This document shows positions 44,511 through 55,320 of a DNA stretch of 64,000 bases, one piece after another. Source of the stretch: Taenia hydatigena (lineage: Eukaryota; Platyhelminthes; Cestoda; Cyclophyllidea; Taeniidae). The notes beneath the pieces were generated by a model. It was given only the letters and a program-made list of their open reading frames with translations. It was not told where the DNA came from and made no database searches. The stretch covers positions 9,658,756-9,722,755 of the forward strand of contig JADWOT020000010.1 in assembly GCA_036345935.2 (NCBI GenBank), in the 5' to 3' direction. The translations under genes and the position numbers were made by a program. Every line of letters starts with the position of its first letter. Position 1 is the stretch's first letter.

Positions 44511-45610
44511 GACGCTTAAGATTGTTTATCTGAGATCCTTGGCTAAAAGAAGAGGTAAACTTATAAGAGTAAAACGCTATGCATGGCGCATTTCTGCTAA
44601 GCCCATCGATGTGGACGCATATATAAATCAATTGGAAATGGAAGCGCTGCTCTCCCTTTTCACCAGTAATTCATGCCATGCTTCCAGTAGCCCCATAGTG
44701 AGCATCTCAATGCCACACTATGCAGAGAGATTTGGACATCCCGAATGAAGGGACAGGGCCTGCCGATCATTAAGATGCTGGATGGATGGGGTAGTGTGAA
44801 GTGAGGAAAATTCAGCAGCTGATCAAATGTCACTGGATTTTACGTGAGCTGTAACAGGGTCAACACTTACTACCAATTGAGTAGTTCCCGATTGAAGCTC
44901 AAGTCACTGTGAGCAATGCAGCAAGCTCGTGGATTAAATTCGTAAAATACACTTGTAACTGCACAGTTGCTGTGGTTAGGATCACAAAATTGTGCAATAA
45001 AACGCCAGTAATTGTATCAACCCATTGGTATGACACCCTTCACGGTTCTCGCACTGCTACCATGAGTGAGGTCCTAATTAACTTCATGAGCACGAGCCTT
45101 TTCTGCCTTCCGTTAGCAGACTTTCTGGACTGGCGTCAACTCCACTCTCGGATCACAGAGGGTAGTTAACTGGCTCACTACCTTCTCATAAGGCTCTTAT
45201 GCAGCAGGTGGTAAAACCTCATTCCCTTTTTCACTATGTCTACTAGCTTGGAAACACGAAGAGGTGGCTTGTGTAAGGACCAATTCTGCAAGAACATTGG
45301 GTCGCCTTGTAACTGTGACGATGCCTGTGAGAAACAAACAACTTCGCGATTCGTCTTGCATATAGTTCCTGTCCTGGCTTTGATCACGTCTGCAATATTG
45401 TGTCTGCCAACGTCGATCACTTAGATGATTTTAGCGTGATGCACACCGCGGCGTGGTTTAAAATAAAAGCATTGCAAATTTACGAGGGGAAAGGCAATAC
45501 TGCTTGATTTGTTTGATGTCCTCGTAAAAATGGGAAACGCCTGCAGGACTTAATCCTGTTTTGTGATCGGTTGTGAGGCACTGGACTGCCCATTTACCAA
45601 GGACACGCCA
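44511..45610 (+). pseudogene. T family, copy 2, with open tail
   Basis: Exon A part (44511-44748) keeps 'TLKIVYLRSLAKRRGK' and 'NQLEMEALLSLFTSNSCHAS' but two extra bases after 'MPHYAER' shift the frame. The intron-end AG before exon B has become AA (44901-44902), while exon B itself (44903-45169) is open for 88 codons: 'VTVSNAASSWIKFVKYTCNC', 'ITKLCNKTPVIVSTHWYDTL'. The tail frame 45236-45424 'MSTSLETRRGGLCKDQFCKN' ... 'VLALITSAILCLPTSIT' is open here, unlike in copy 1. The copy is thus broken at its splice site and exon A, yet preserves the other parts. Confidence 0.65.
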
Positions 45611-45679
45611 AAACACGCTGCATTTGGCATCGCTCGTTTATATTTAGGAGGAAAGCAGTGTTTAACTTGCGAAGAATCC

Positions 45680-45795
45680 TAAATGACAGCAGCAGTGTTA
45701 CAAAACATTCGGATTGTTTTTGGACATGAAGCTATGCATGCTGCTACAGCATTGTCCTACATCGCTTTATGACCTAGTCAACAATTCAAATAAAA
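45680..45795 (+). repeat. W block, copy 4
   Basis: Nearly identical to 39105-39215. No V block follows it; the match ends near 45800. Confidence 0.75.
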
Positions 45796-45799
45796 CGAC

Positions 45800-46605
45800 G
45801 ATTAAATTGTCAGAAAATGTAGAGGTATTCCCTTATATAATAGCTGAGTTTACTTCTTAGCCCCTTGTGCTAATGATCGACACCGCTGCTAACAAAACAA
45901 GGTGGTTTCATTACCATAGTATGGGAAGGATGATATTAAGGCGGCCTACGACTTCATAAATGTGCCTTGGTTTGACACCACACTTTGATTATGTTTACTA
46001 ACAGCAACAGGCTTGAAGTAGAAGTCCACTGTAATGATATCGAAAGCATCCTTTATGGCTGCTCAAGAAGGCTGAAAGACTTTTAGGTGACCATCTGTCT
46101 TCCATAATCAGGTCATAATCAGTGGAAAGGTGAGTTTGCTTAAAAACATCCGCTGTAGATCAACTGATTGCGTGGCTGGTTTGTAGCAAGTCTGTGGAAT
46201 GAGATCAGTTGGTAGGGTTAGCAAGTGCGGCACGATACCCGCGTTAGCATGGCTGTTTGATTAATGCTGGCAGATCAGCAGACATCGAGACGAGCATGTC
46301 AATGAAGTCTTAGAATGGATATGCTTAAAACCTAAAATAGAATTCTTGATTCATTGTGACCGTTGCTATCCATTGCTATGGGGCGAATACCTACAGGAGG
46401 TAGACAAATTTATGCTGTATTTTGCTTCCCGAGGAACCACATTTGTTTTCAAAAATGCAATTTCGAGTTAATTTGTGGAACAGAGGTACTCACTGGGAGG
46501 AAAGGCCTCTTAGGTCAGGTTCTAACCTTCTAGTTGCTTTATCACAGGGATGTGTGCTCCTCCACCTTGAGTCTTTGGCTAGCGAAGTCTTTACAACACC
46601 TATGC
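45800..46605. other. No supported gene
   Basis: No repeat partner and no convincing frame. The 71-codon plus frame 46422-46637 overlaps the start of the Y block but has no counterpart. Confidence 0.35.
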
Positions 46606-46609
46606 ATAA

Positions 46610-46920
46610 TAGCACTGCACTCGCTCCTAATCACTGACATGTGTCTTGCCTCCCTTTGCCTCTTGAAGAGCATCTGCTCACGGAACTACCCCGTGTGCAA
46701 GTGTATACCATGAAATGTGAGCAGATGCTGTCAAGCAGTTAGTCCAAATGTCCGAGGAATGTGGGACTCACATTCGATTAGATGCAAACGAAGTTCATCC
46801 GAGATGCATAGTGAACACCAGTGGCTGCTGAGTAGACGGATCAGGATTCCATTTCAGGTCACCATGAACAATGGCGAAAGTTCGTCCTCAAGTAGCCAAC
46901 TTTACTCGTCACAACGCTAA
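46610..46920 (+). pseudogene. Y block, copy 2, with two acceptor-like exon starts
   Basis: Aligns with 7960-8215: 'ctttgcctcttgaagagcatctgctc', 'gctgtcaagcagttagtccaaatg'. A stop replaces the Trp of the first exon ('SSS*' against 'SSSW'). A second acceptor 'ccatttcag' at 46850-46858 precedes GTCACCATGAACAATGG ('VTMNNGESSSSS'). A broken T-like relic. Confidence 0.55.
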
Positions 46921-47319
46921 AAAGCCTGCGTAGAACTAACGAAGACTTTAAATCTTATCTTTTCCACTTTATTTGTACCTATGCGTACCCATCATATGCA
47001 ACTCATGCACTTCCATGCCACATTTCCGTGTACTCGTGCATACAACATGCTGACAGAACATCAGACAACTTATTTATCGTCCTTGATTGTTAGCATGATG
47101 CGAGGGTGGGTAGCGAAGACAAATGAGTTGTGACGCCTGTACAACGGGCATTGAAACACGCATCAAGAATTTGAAGGCTCTACATTATCCATCCAAGAAT
47201 TTCTGGGCTTCCAACTCGGCAATTGGTGCGTTTGAGTTGTTGTTAATTGAGTACACGCAGAATGCAGGGAGTGGACGGCCCCACCGAATCGCTCACAGTG
47301 AACTCCACTTGAACTTCGA
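46921..47319. other. No supported gene
   Basis: Nothing recurring; a 70-codon plus frame at 47123-47335 has no partner. Confidence 0.35.
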
Positions 47320-47680
47320 ACTGCTCAACCAGTAGTCGGTGTTAACCCTGTTGCAGCTCACATGAACTCCACTGACACTAGATCTGAGGCTGAATTTCCT
47401 TCTCCTCTGATCACTAGTTCCATCCAGCACCCAACTGAGTATCAATCCCTGTTCCACCGTTTAGGGTGGTCATTACTTCATCATATACCAGCGCAATGCC
47501 CACAACGGGCCACACGGGAGCATAGCCTGAATTGGTGCTTGAATGACAGAGCTTTACTTCCATTCCTGATTGTTTAGAAGATGCATTCATATCTACTGAT
47601 ACAGCAGGAGTGTACGTCGGATGTCTTAGGTTTAGGACTATAGTTCCATTGCAACGTGACATCTCTTTGGCCTTCCTAGT
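47320..47680 (-). repeat. G repeat, inverted, next to a P fragment
   Basis: 47320-47470 is a G copy ('gctcacatgaactccactgacac'). 47560-47640, read on plus, resembles the P exon start ('attcctgattgtttagaagatgcattcatatc', compare 35685). G followed by P also occurs at 35445-35890, so G-P is an inherited pair. Confidence 0.65.
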
Positions 47681-47814
47681 GTGTTTCGTTCAATCAACGC
47701 CCAAGAACCGATAACTTAAACAAGCAAAATAGCAACAACTATATTTTTAATTAGGATTTCGTCACTTGTGCATCCATTCTTTTCAGAGTGCCGCAACGAC
47801 TCTTTGTTAAAGGC

Positions 47815-49530
47815 ATGCGGATTTGAAGGGCATGTAGAGACGCGAAAGCATAGTTTCATTGAATGAAATGCTCGCGTTCATTGCATCAGAATGTGGCATT
47901 CCCAAAGTGTCACATCTAAGCGTAAGGGCAATTTGTAAACTCAGTGACTAGCCGTGTAAAATTCACTCCCTTTCGCATAAAAAGCCTCATAATATATCAG
48001 CGCAATAAGGAAAATTTTTGATTGAAGACTAACTAATCAAATCTGAAACAACATTTGGGTAGTGATTGCTCCCACTTCTCCTCAGTCCTGCTGAACAGTA
48101 TTTTATGAAAAGGGAATAAAGGGGGTTCACTGCTAAAGCAGAGTAGATTTGACAGGTTGAAACCGATGGCATGAAGGCTATATAGTCAGCTGTGCTTAAA
48201 GCAACTGCATATAACGCATGAATTAATTATGGGTAAAAATTGGCTCTTAATAACCCGCATCTACTCTATCATGCGTCCATTTAACCACTCATCCATTCCA
48301 GTCATTACTTAGAGATTGGCGCAGCATTTGACCTCAGATACGGAAATTAGAACTCTACTGCTGCGAAAGGTCTCTTGATACACGCTAATGCTTCACAAAA
48401 TCGGGCTTTTAAAATGTGATGGTCGTTTGAGCCCAATACCTTCCTCGAATCGGTTCCTAACACCATCACCCAATCACTTTACGTCAAAAGTGGTTTGACC
48501 ATCAATGCAGCACCTAGCCCCACACTATCTACGCACCAACACAGCGGTGCTGCACCAATGGGAGGAGAAATGTGTCAAAGTGCCTTTGAAGTCATTGTCA
48601 AACTCAAATCACTGATCCACCTCACAACCCCTCGTAAGTCATAGAGCCAATTGACATCTGCTGTGTTCCTTTCTTTAAAACTAGTCATGTGTGAGGTGAC
48701 AGGTTTGCAGAGAAGGATTTGAGTAATCTTGGTGTTTTCGCGTGACTCCAAGTATGCTGCCCCATCCTGTAGCTTATAACAAAATCCTTTATGCTTGCCA
48801 TGAATCACCTAACTTAACCTCATCCTCCTACACTGATGCAGTGAAATGATTTAGCCATGAGGTCGCCTGCGCCCACACTGATTTTCACACACCTGACGAG
48901 GTTTGTGTTGTACTTCTGAAAAGTGAAGCATAAATTTAGTGCCAGCGGCATTAGTGAGCCAAGAAAGGCATTTAGCTGTAGGTTTGAAGCATTAAGAGGC
49001 AAATTTAGCATTTCACTTTCCCAAAAATTAACTTCTGTACACTTTTCATTGCTTCAAGAAAGTAGCCGTGCAACAAGACCTGCCTTCATGGAGATGCCCA
49101 CCGAGTGAGATTAACCAGATACTAGGGATCGAAATGCTACTAAATAAGGTTAATCGTCTGAGTGTGGTGGATCTCAGCATTTCATAAGATGTCAGGGCAG
49201 TTTATTCGAGCTCTAAGCAGACGAGCTTTGTCTACTGATAAAGTGGTTATGGAAACAAGTCGAATAAATGTAAGGGATGCGGAGAGTTCACTCACGCTCT
49301 TTGTCATACAAAAGCTCAATTAACGGTTACCTTAATTTGCCGATTGCCAATCAAAATGCCTCAGTCATTTGAATTAAACCAATAGCTGAACTTCAAAGAT
49401 TAACAAAAACACATAAGTAATGAAAGAGAATGTAGCCTGGAACAGAGAGTTACAATGCAATCACATGTGCCAAAGTAAAGTGTTGAACAGAGGGATGGCA
49501 TAAAAGGACAGATTTTTACCCGGATCCTAA
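47815..49530 (-). repeat. Complete R repeat, inverted copy
   Basis: Reverse complement of 8700-10390 with only scattered differences. It lies directly downstream of F8. The match ends at about 47815, next to the P/G region, and 10390 on the other copy. Confidence 0.85.
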
Positions 49531-49534
49531 TAAA

Positions 49535-50455
49535 GGTGGATTCGATGACACATTTTGTCCTTGGATGCTTTTTGCAGCGTCGATGTTGGCTATTTGCAAC
49601 GCAGCCATTTAAAACGCCTAATACAGATTTACGAAACATCCATCCTGTTGGTGTAGACGGCATACCCTCCACCAATTATAAGGTGGAAGTCTCGCTGCAG
49701 TTCTGCCACGCCTTCGCAATGCGATTCTGTCGAGTCTGTGAAGACTGGCCACGAGACGCTCAAAACACTCACCCAAAGAGGCAAGATCTTCTGTCTCTTG
49801 CAAATTTATGCCCAAGACGAAGAGCAGTGGAGGGCGAGTCCCCCGTCTAACAGCGAGGTTGGTGATGCGGAAAATGAGGCGTCTTAGTCCAGGTGGCAGA
49901 CTGCACCCAACCGGACGTTGCAGTGCAGAATCGATCATGTGCACCACACTGTCGAATGCACGGAGATAAGACGCTTCGAAGGACCCATGACAGCGATCAT
50001 TTCTTCCTCCTATGTATTCTCGATTGATATGGATCTCAAAGTTAGTCAAGAAAGTGACCAATTCAATAAGATCAGGTCCAACGTGGTCGTCTGCACCTAT
50101 AAACCGCACAATGGAGAGAAGTCCAAAGGGGGTAAAGAGGACCGAAATCCATTACTCTGCATCCAAATACTAAAAATCGAATGATTCTGCCACAATTAGA
50201 TAGGGCATGGTCTATGTACCACCGACTGAATTGGCGACATTCTTGGTAGTATCGTAGAGCACTTTATAAAACATTTCCTTCTGATAGTGCATTGACCTCT
50301 GGGTCAGCTTCTCTCCTTACAAAGACACGAGTTGAATATAGCATGCAGCAAAGTTTTGCGTCCATCCACTACATTCGTCTCATGTAACTGCGCAAAATGC
50401 CCTTGATGGTGAGAGACCTGAGAACCGACTTCATGTGGGACACAGCCTCACGCAA
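49535..50455 (-). pseudogene. F-box-like family, 5'-truncated copy with shared stop (F8)
   Basis: Begins inside the gene at the equivalent of 'CEAVSHMKSVLRSLTIKGIL' (50455) and lacks the first 25 codons and the promoter; the sequence beyond is unrelated. It has a TAA at the equivalent of 'NVL*SALRYYQEC' (about 50260), further breaks near 50100, then an open stretch 50109-49618 with 'YLRAFDSVVHMIDSALQ', 'RTAARLPPYNWWRVCRLHQQ', 'DGCFVNLY' and the same terminal TAG as F3. It therefore shares a disabling change with F3, which dates their inverted duplication after that change. Confidence 0.85.
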
Positions 50456-50939
50456 ATTAAAAAATAGCAAATAACAATAACAAGTGTTTCTCTGTCTAGG
50501 AGCAGCAGCTTCTAACTTCGCTTTCTAAAAGCATGAAAACGAAGTATTCCTAAAGCGCACTCTGAATGCACTATGAAGTGAAGTTGATTATCAGAGGATT
50601 TCGATGCATTTGAAGAGCTTCTTTTGCACAACATCGTACCGAATCATCGAAGAGGTTTTTTAATCGCAACTGCACACTACAGCCGTGGTTACACCGGACC
50701 GTTTGAAAGCGATGCACAATGTGGTGAGCTTATACAAAGAATGCACTTTAGGGCCCATTTTGCTGAATGTCTGCACCCACTTTATGTCAATAAACTAGAG
50801 CATTATACGTGAGAGGATACCAAACCGAGTGCTTAGTGTTAATCGTTGGACACTGATGGCCATCCGTATGGCCCACTTCAATTTTAAATACGGCCTTCTC
50901 CCTGTGTGGAGATACTTAAATGCATTCTCCTTAACACCT
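50456..50939. other. No supported gene
   Basis: No repeat partner and only short frames. Confidence 0.4.
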
Positions 50940-51254
50940 AGCCTTTTCTTTCTCAACATCTACGAAACGAGAATTGCGAACACCTCAATGGCGCAAACAA
51001 CGTTAATTTGTGTGAGGCAGTGCCCAGCATGGAGTCGGTGCTCAGGTGTCGCACCATCAAAGGCATTTTGCGCAGTTACGTGAGGCAAATGGAGTGGGTG
51101 GACGCAAAACTCTGTTGCATGCTGTATTCGACTCATATCGTTGTCGAGAGAGAAGATGAATCAGTGGCAGAAGCAGAGTCAGAAGGAGAGGTTCTTTGCA
51201 GTGCTATTCGATGCTACCAAGAATGTTGCCAACCTACTCTTAAATACATAAACC
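50940..51254 (+). pseudogene. F-box-like family, 5' fragment fused to T (F9)
   Basis: The frame reads 'SQHLRNENCEHLNGANNVNL', then 'CEAVPSMESVLRCRTIKG', then 'YVRQMEWVDAKLCCMLYST' and 'CYQECCQPTLKYINHA', aligning with F up to codon ~115. There is no ATG; a TAG lies six codons before the homology becomes clear. At 51255 it passes without interruption into the T exon A frame. The combined frame is open to 51409. Confidence 0.75.
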
Positions 51255-51610
51255 ATGCGACGCGCACTCCTGCTATGTCTGCCGATGGGGGTACGCCTGC
51301 AAACCAGTTAGAGATGGATGCACTGCCACTCCTTTTCATCATTAATTCATGCCATGCTTCCAGTAGCTCCGTAGTGAGCAGCTCAGTGCCACACTATGCA
51401 GAGAGATAGGCATCCTGAATGGGATGACAAAGCCCACTGATCATTAGGATGCTGGATGGATGAAGTAGTGCGAAGAGAGAAGAATTCAGCAGCCAATCGA
51501 ATGCCAGTGGAGTTCATGTGAGCTGTAACAGGGTCAACGCTGACTACCAATTGAGTAGTTCTCAATTCGGGTTCAGGTCACCGTGAGCAATGCAGCAGGC
51601 TCGTCTACTC
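51255..51610 (+). pseudogene. T family, copy 3 (5' part), fused downstream of F9
   Basis: 'GTPANQLEMDALPLLFIINS' followed by 'CHASSSSVVSSSVPHYAER' aligns with T exon A; a TAG follows at 51407-51409 where copy 1 has TGG. The intron segment and acceptor 'gggttcag' (ending 51574) are intact and followed by GTCACCGTGAGCAATGCAGCAGG, after which the sequence diverges from T. Confidence 0.7.
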
Positions 51611-51734
51611 CTGCACTCTGCACTCGGCAGCTTAGTACCACAGCTTGTGGCTTTAAAGCAAAAAAGACGTTCAGCAGGAGAGTGCAGCGCATTCGGTTGC
51701 TTCCTCACATTTGTTCCTGTGCATCGTTTTTGTG

Positions 51735-52230
51735 TCTCGATGACAGGCAAAGCCCAAATTAAATTTCATGACCGACTGCTGGAAATCCTTACTTTGAGAT
51801 TTTTAATGGCTACTTCTGTGCGGGGTGTTCTCGTGGGCAGATGCTCTTTAAGGTGCAAAGGGAAGCAGAATATGCTTTAGCAATAAGGAGTAAGAATCAG
51901 GTTGTTCTTTAGTTGATTTGTTGGTCTTTAATATAGAGGGCAAGGCAGCATCTTCTATCGCCCACCGTCACTTGAACTCGAGTCTCGGCCTCTTCACTCC
52001 AGCCACCACTCTTGGCCACCTTACAAGTTAGAAAACCTCGCTACCCTCAGTCGGATGCTGTGCTCTACATTTTTGGAATGATTTGACTGATTGCTTGAAA
52101 TCCTCAATTTACGAAGTTTGATGGCTGCTTATGCATAGAGTGGATTCCTGAGGCAGGTGCTCTTTAAGATGCAGAGAAAAGCAGAATAGGCGTTAGTAAC
52201 TGGGAGTGGAAACCTTGCTATTTTGATAAA
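51735..52230 (-). repeat. Two tandem diverged copies of the Y 5' block
   Basis: 51740-51910 and 52070-52230 share 'gctggaaatcctta/gcttgaaatcctca', 'tttaatggct/tttgatggct' and 'gatgctctttaaggtgca/ggtgctctttaagatgca'. Their reverse complements resemble 7985-8030 and 46655-46710. Confidence 0.55.
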
Positions 52231-52856
52231 TATTGTAAAGACTCCTCGAAGGAAAGCTCCCACATCTCTGTGATAAGGCAAATGGATGGTTAGAGCTTAA
52301 CGTTACACACCTCTTCTCCCGGTGTGTACATTTGCTTCACAAAATTGCCTGCGATCGCATTTAAAAAAAGAATTTCCGAAAGCGCATTTCTCTTCTGCGG
52401 GAAGGTAGTTAAATACGGGACACGTGTGTTTAGTTCTCTTAGCTAGTTGCAGCTAATACGAATTGAGAATTTTTAATCAGGCATGAAACATATTTGTTCA
52501 AGATCAGATCCATAAGCTCGTCACATTATCCCTATTCCCCAACCCTAACAAACCAAACGCAACGTGGGGTATGGATCACCGAATGATTCGCCAGGCATGT
52601 TGATTCGTTGAGTCCACCAATTCGTGATCGTGAGAGGACAAGTGAAATGAAGTGAGTGGACGATGCGGTTCACTTCCTGACTGCTCTGTTACAAAATGGA
52701 ACCTTGGACCTTTCGCGAGAAGCTAGCTAGCCAGCTAGCCAGTCAGCCAGCCAGCCTCGGTGGTGTTTCGAAGGCGTTTTACTCGTGATCCACAATGAGT
52801 TAACATACGAGGTATGGTGAAAGCTCCTCTGTCAAGTTGACTGAGGCGATAATAGC
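52231..52856. other. No gene; short tandem repeat at 52722-52756
   Basis: A run of GCTA/GCCA tetranucleotides ('agctagctagccagctagcc') followed by 'agtcagccagccagcc' is present. Nothing else recurs. Confidence 0.6.
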
Positions 52857-53240
52857 AGATGCACATGATTGATTCTGTACTCTACTGTCACTTTGTGCGC
52901 AGTCTCACACCTGGATAAGTTGCCTCATTTTCCGCATCACCAACCTCGCTGCTACTGAGACTACTCGCCCTTTGATGCTGCTCATCCTGGACACGGAATC
53001 GAAGGAGACGACGAATCCGACGTCTGGAGATTTTCATTTTGGCTGTTTTATAACCAATCCTCATAGGCTGCCTGGAATTACATTGCGAGTCTATGGCGGG
53101 TTTGCAGCGAAGCCTTCGCCCTATAATTGGTTGGGAGTAAGTCGTCTGCAACAGCAGGATGAAACCATTGGAAATCTGCATGAGGCGTTATGAATGGCTG
53201 CGTTGCGAATCGCCAGCGCCGACGATGGTGGAGTCAGCCA
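52857..53240 (+). pseudogene. F-box-like family, 3' fragment (F10)
   Basis: The part from 52972 is open as 'MMLLILDTESKETTNPTSGD' onward, with 'KPSPYNWLGVSRLQQQDETI', 'GNLHEAL' and a TGA. This aligns with 'PYNWWRACRLHQRGGRFVGL' and 'YEVFQMAALQ'. It retains about 120 codons from the middle to the C-terminus. It ends close to the second glycosyltransferase copy, which lies on the other strand. Confidence 0.75.
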
Positions 53241-53466
53241 AGGCCATAATGTGTCAGTACATTCACCTGCAATGTGAAGTAAGTAAAAAACGTCCTTTTA
53301 TGCGATTCCGCGATTTCACAAATTGCTTTGGTGCATAATGCGATGCCCTAAAAATGGATTTGTACAATCCTTTGCAGGTTGGAATCCCTTCACTTACTTA
53401 TGTGTCTTGGCGTTGGACGCGGGCCTGCGGCGCGTCAAACTCACCTCATACCACACTGGTGGTCGC

Positions 53467-54063
53467 ATGTCATTCTTTACTGCTATGGTGACGGCAGACC
53501 AAATGAGCTTGCAAGACACCAGCACCACCAGGTGTGATTGCGATATTGGAGTCCTTCGAAACTAACTCAACATTTCCATTATAACAGGTGACTAGACCCT
53601 TCATTGCTGCATTTCGGTCCAAATAAATGCAGAAGTAGTTGTTTACTCTGTGAATCATCCGCAGGATTCGAGCCACTGGTCGTACGTCATTCTTTACTGC
53701 TATGGTGACGGCGATATCCATGTCACCATCACGACCCCGCTTGATGGGAAAACGATCTCAATAGCAGCGGCAATTCTTGTGTTCAGGTGATTGGATGGAC
53801 GAAAAGAAGGCGAGAGCCACGTCTCTTTGGTATTCGTCAATATCGACGCTGTTCAAAGAAATCGTTGGGAGAACATATCCACCGAAGGGTACTTGGAACA
53901 AGCAGTGACACAGATAAGCCAACGATCCTACTATCAACGCTGCCTCGAGGATACGGAGCAGCATACGAAATGAAATGGCCATCTCTCCCTTTCGACAGTC
54001 CAAAATCTGTAAAATGAGCCAAACAGTGATGAGGCAGGAGGGCGTGAAATCACCTCTGTTCAT
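53467..54063 (-). pseudogene. Core-2/I-branching N-acetylglucosaminyltransferase-like, N-terminal part with membrane anchor
   Basis: From 54063 the frame reads through a hydrophobic segment 'LLRILEAALIVGSLAYLCHC' (with basic residues before it), a stem region, 'NCRCY', an in-frame TGA at about 53757, then 'DRFPIKRGRDGDMDIAVTIA' and 'VNNYFCIYLDRNA' to 'GVLQAHLVC'. This is the expected order of a type II Golgi GT14 enzyme: short tail, anchor, stem, catalytic start. Compared with 15194-15623 it lacks 18 bases (six codons, 'GPLLQA' region) in frame. After 'LQAHLVC' it does not continue into the catalytic domain but repeats the start of the block ('cgtcaccatagcagtaaagaatgac'), then loses homology. 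One nonsense codon plus truncation make it a pseudogene. Confidence 0.85.
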
Positions 54064-54463
54064 ATTAAATCGAAATAGACGTAGAAAAGGCTGGATTTAA
54101 AGGTCCTGTATGAGGTAGGGTAATGCATTTATAAAAAATTAAAATTCTCTACTCGAGGTTACGATTCACTATGCTTGCCAACCAACCCATGGAAAGGTGT
54201 AACAAGTGAGGGATTGCTAGAACAGGTAAGTCTGCAAGGACGTTAAATCTTAGCGCGTACAGTCAGGACTTATTGCGGACCACGGCCACGTGTCAGTAGT
54301 CAGGAGGCGAGGAGGCGAGTCCAGCAGTCCTAATTTGATAGCAGTGCTCGGTGCGATTTCGCTAATGCCTAGCATCCTTTTCCACTCCCAACGCATTAAG
54401 AAGGAAGTCAGAAAGCTTTCTGATAAGAAATCATTTAACTACACAAATGGGTAAGAAGGCGAA
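54064..54463. other. No supported gene
   Basis: Probably 5' flank of the glycosyltransferase relic. No repeat partner. Confidence 0.4.
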
Positions 54464-54545
54464 NGTCGGTTGGGTGAGGAATCGGACTGCTTCACGATGG
54501 AGAGGCATCTGTCACTTCTTCGCATGCCACCCTTTCTTCCACAAT
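54464..54545 (+). repeat. Z family fragment beginning at a single N
   Basis: Immediately after the N at 54464, 'gtcggttgggtgaggaatcgg' and 'cttcacgatggagaggcatctgtcacttcttcgcat' align with 42837-42905, the spacer between Z2 and Z3. The match begins exactly at the ambiguous base. Confidence 0.65.
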
Positions 54546-54990
54546 CTTCTCTCGCTTGTATAAGTGAATGCGTCGAAATAAATAGGCTATTGTGAGGTGT
54601 ATCCACAATGGACGCAAGTTGGCTAGTGATGAACCGTTAGGCGATGCAACTCAAAATGCTAGTCCTGTGGTCACATAACACAGCGAGGCAAATATTGAGA
54701 CTGACATTCAAGGTATACTAAATGCCTAGTAGCAACACCTCAAACTCTACTTCCAGGCGACACATCATGTGCTTCATTTATGATTCATCCCAACTCAAGT
54801 CTTCCTCAATGTCCACTTGCCAAATATGGTCTTGTACCCCACGAATTGTTACATCGAGATCATAAAAACAGGTGAGATTTTGAGTTAACTACAGGTGCGG
54901 AGCGGAGATGATAGTCCATTGATAAATAATGACGAGTTTGGATGCTTTGCTACACACAAAGTCAAGCTTGTGTCCTAACAGCAATGCATG
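54546..54990. other. No supported gene
   Basis: No recurring sequence or convincing frame was found. Confidence 0.4.
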
Positions 54991-54999
54991 AGAATGTCA

Positions 55000-55320
55000 G
55001 TGTACAAATGAACTGCTTTTACGGGCGAAATAAGTGAAGGTGGTTAAGGGGATAAAACACATTCTGCCTTTACATCTCCGCCCATGAAATGTGCTTCTGC
55101 AGCGGCTCAATTTTCAATTGACATTAGGCCAACAGCCTTGCTAACACCTTTGCCTCGAACTTGTAATGGGGTTATAATCCTCTGAAAGGCAGAAAATGAC
55201 ATTAGGATTTGAGGCGCATGGAACTTTTTACTTGGTCCCTCACATCCCTCATGATTGCAGCAACTAGTGAGTATCGGTGGAATACTTAATAACATTCTTT
55301 TCCAATTCTACCTTTGTCTC
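55000..55320 (-). pseudogene. Repeated exon-like block (A), copy 2
   Basis: Reverse complement of 20530-20850 in diverged form. 'PQILMSFSAFQRIITPLQVR' and 'GKGVSKAVGLMSIEN' are open, followed by TGA where copy 1 has an Arg codon, then 'AAAEAHFMGG'. The upstream splice or start signals are not clear. Confidence 0.45.
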
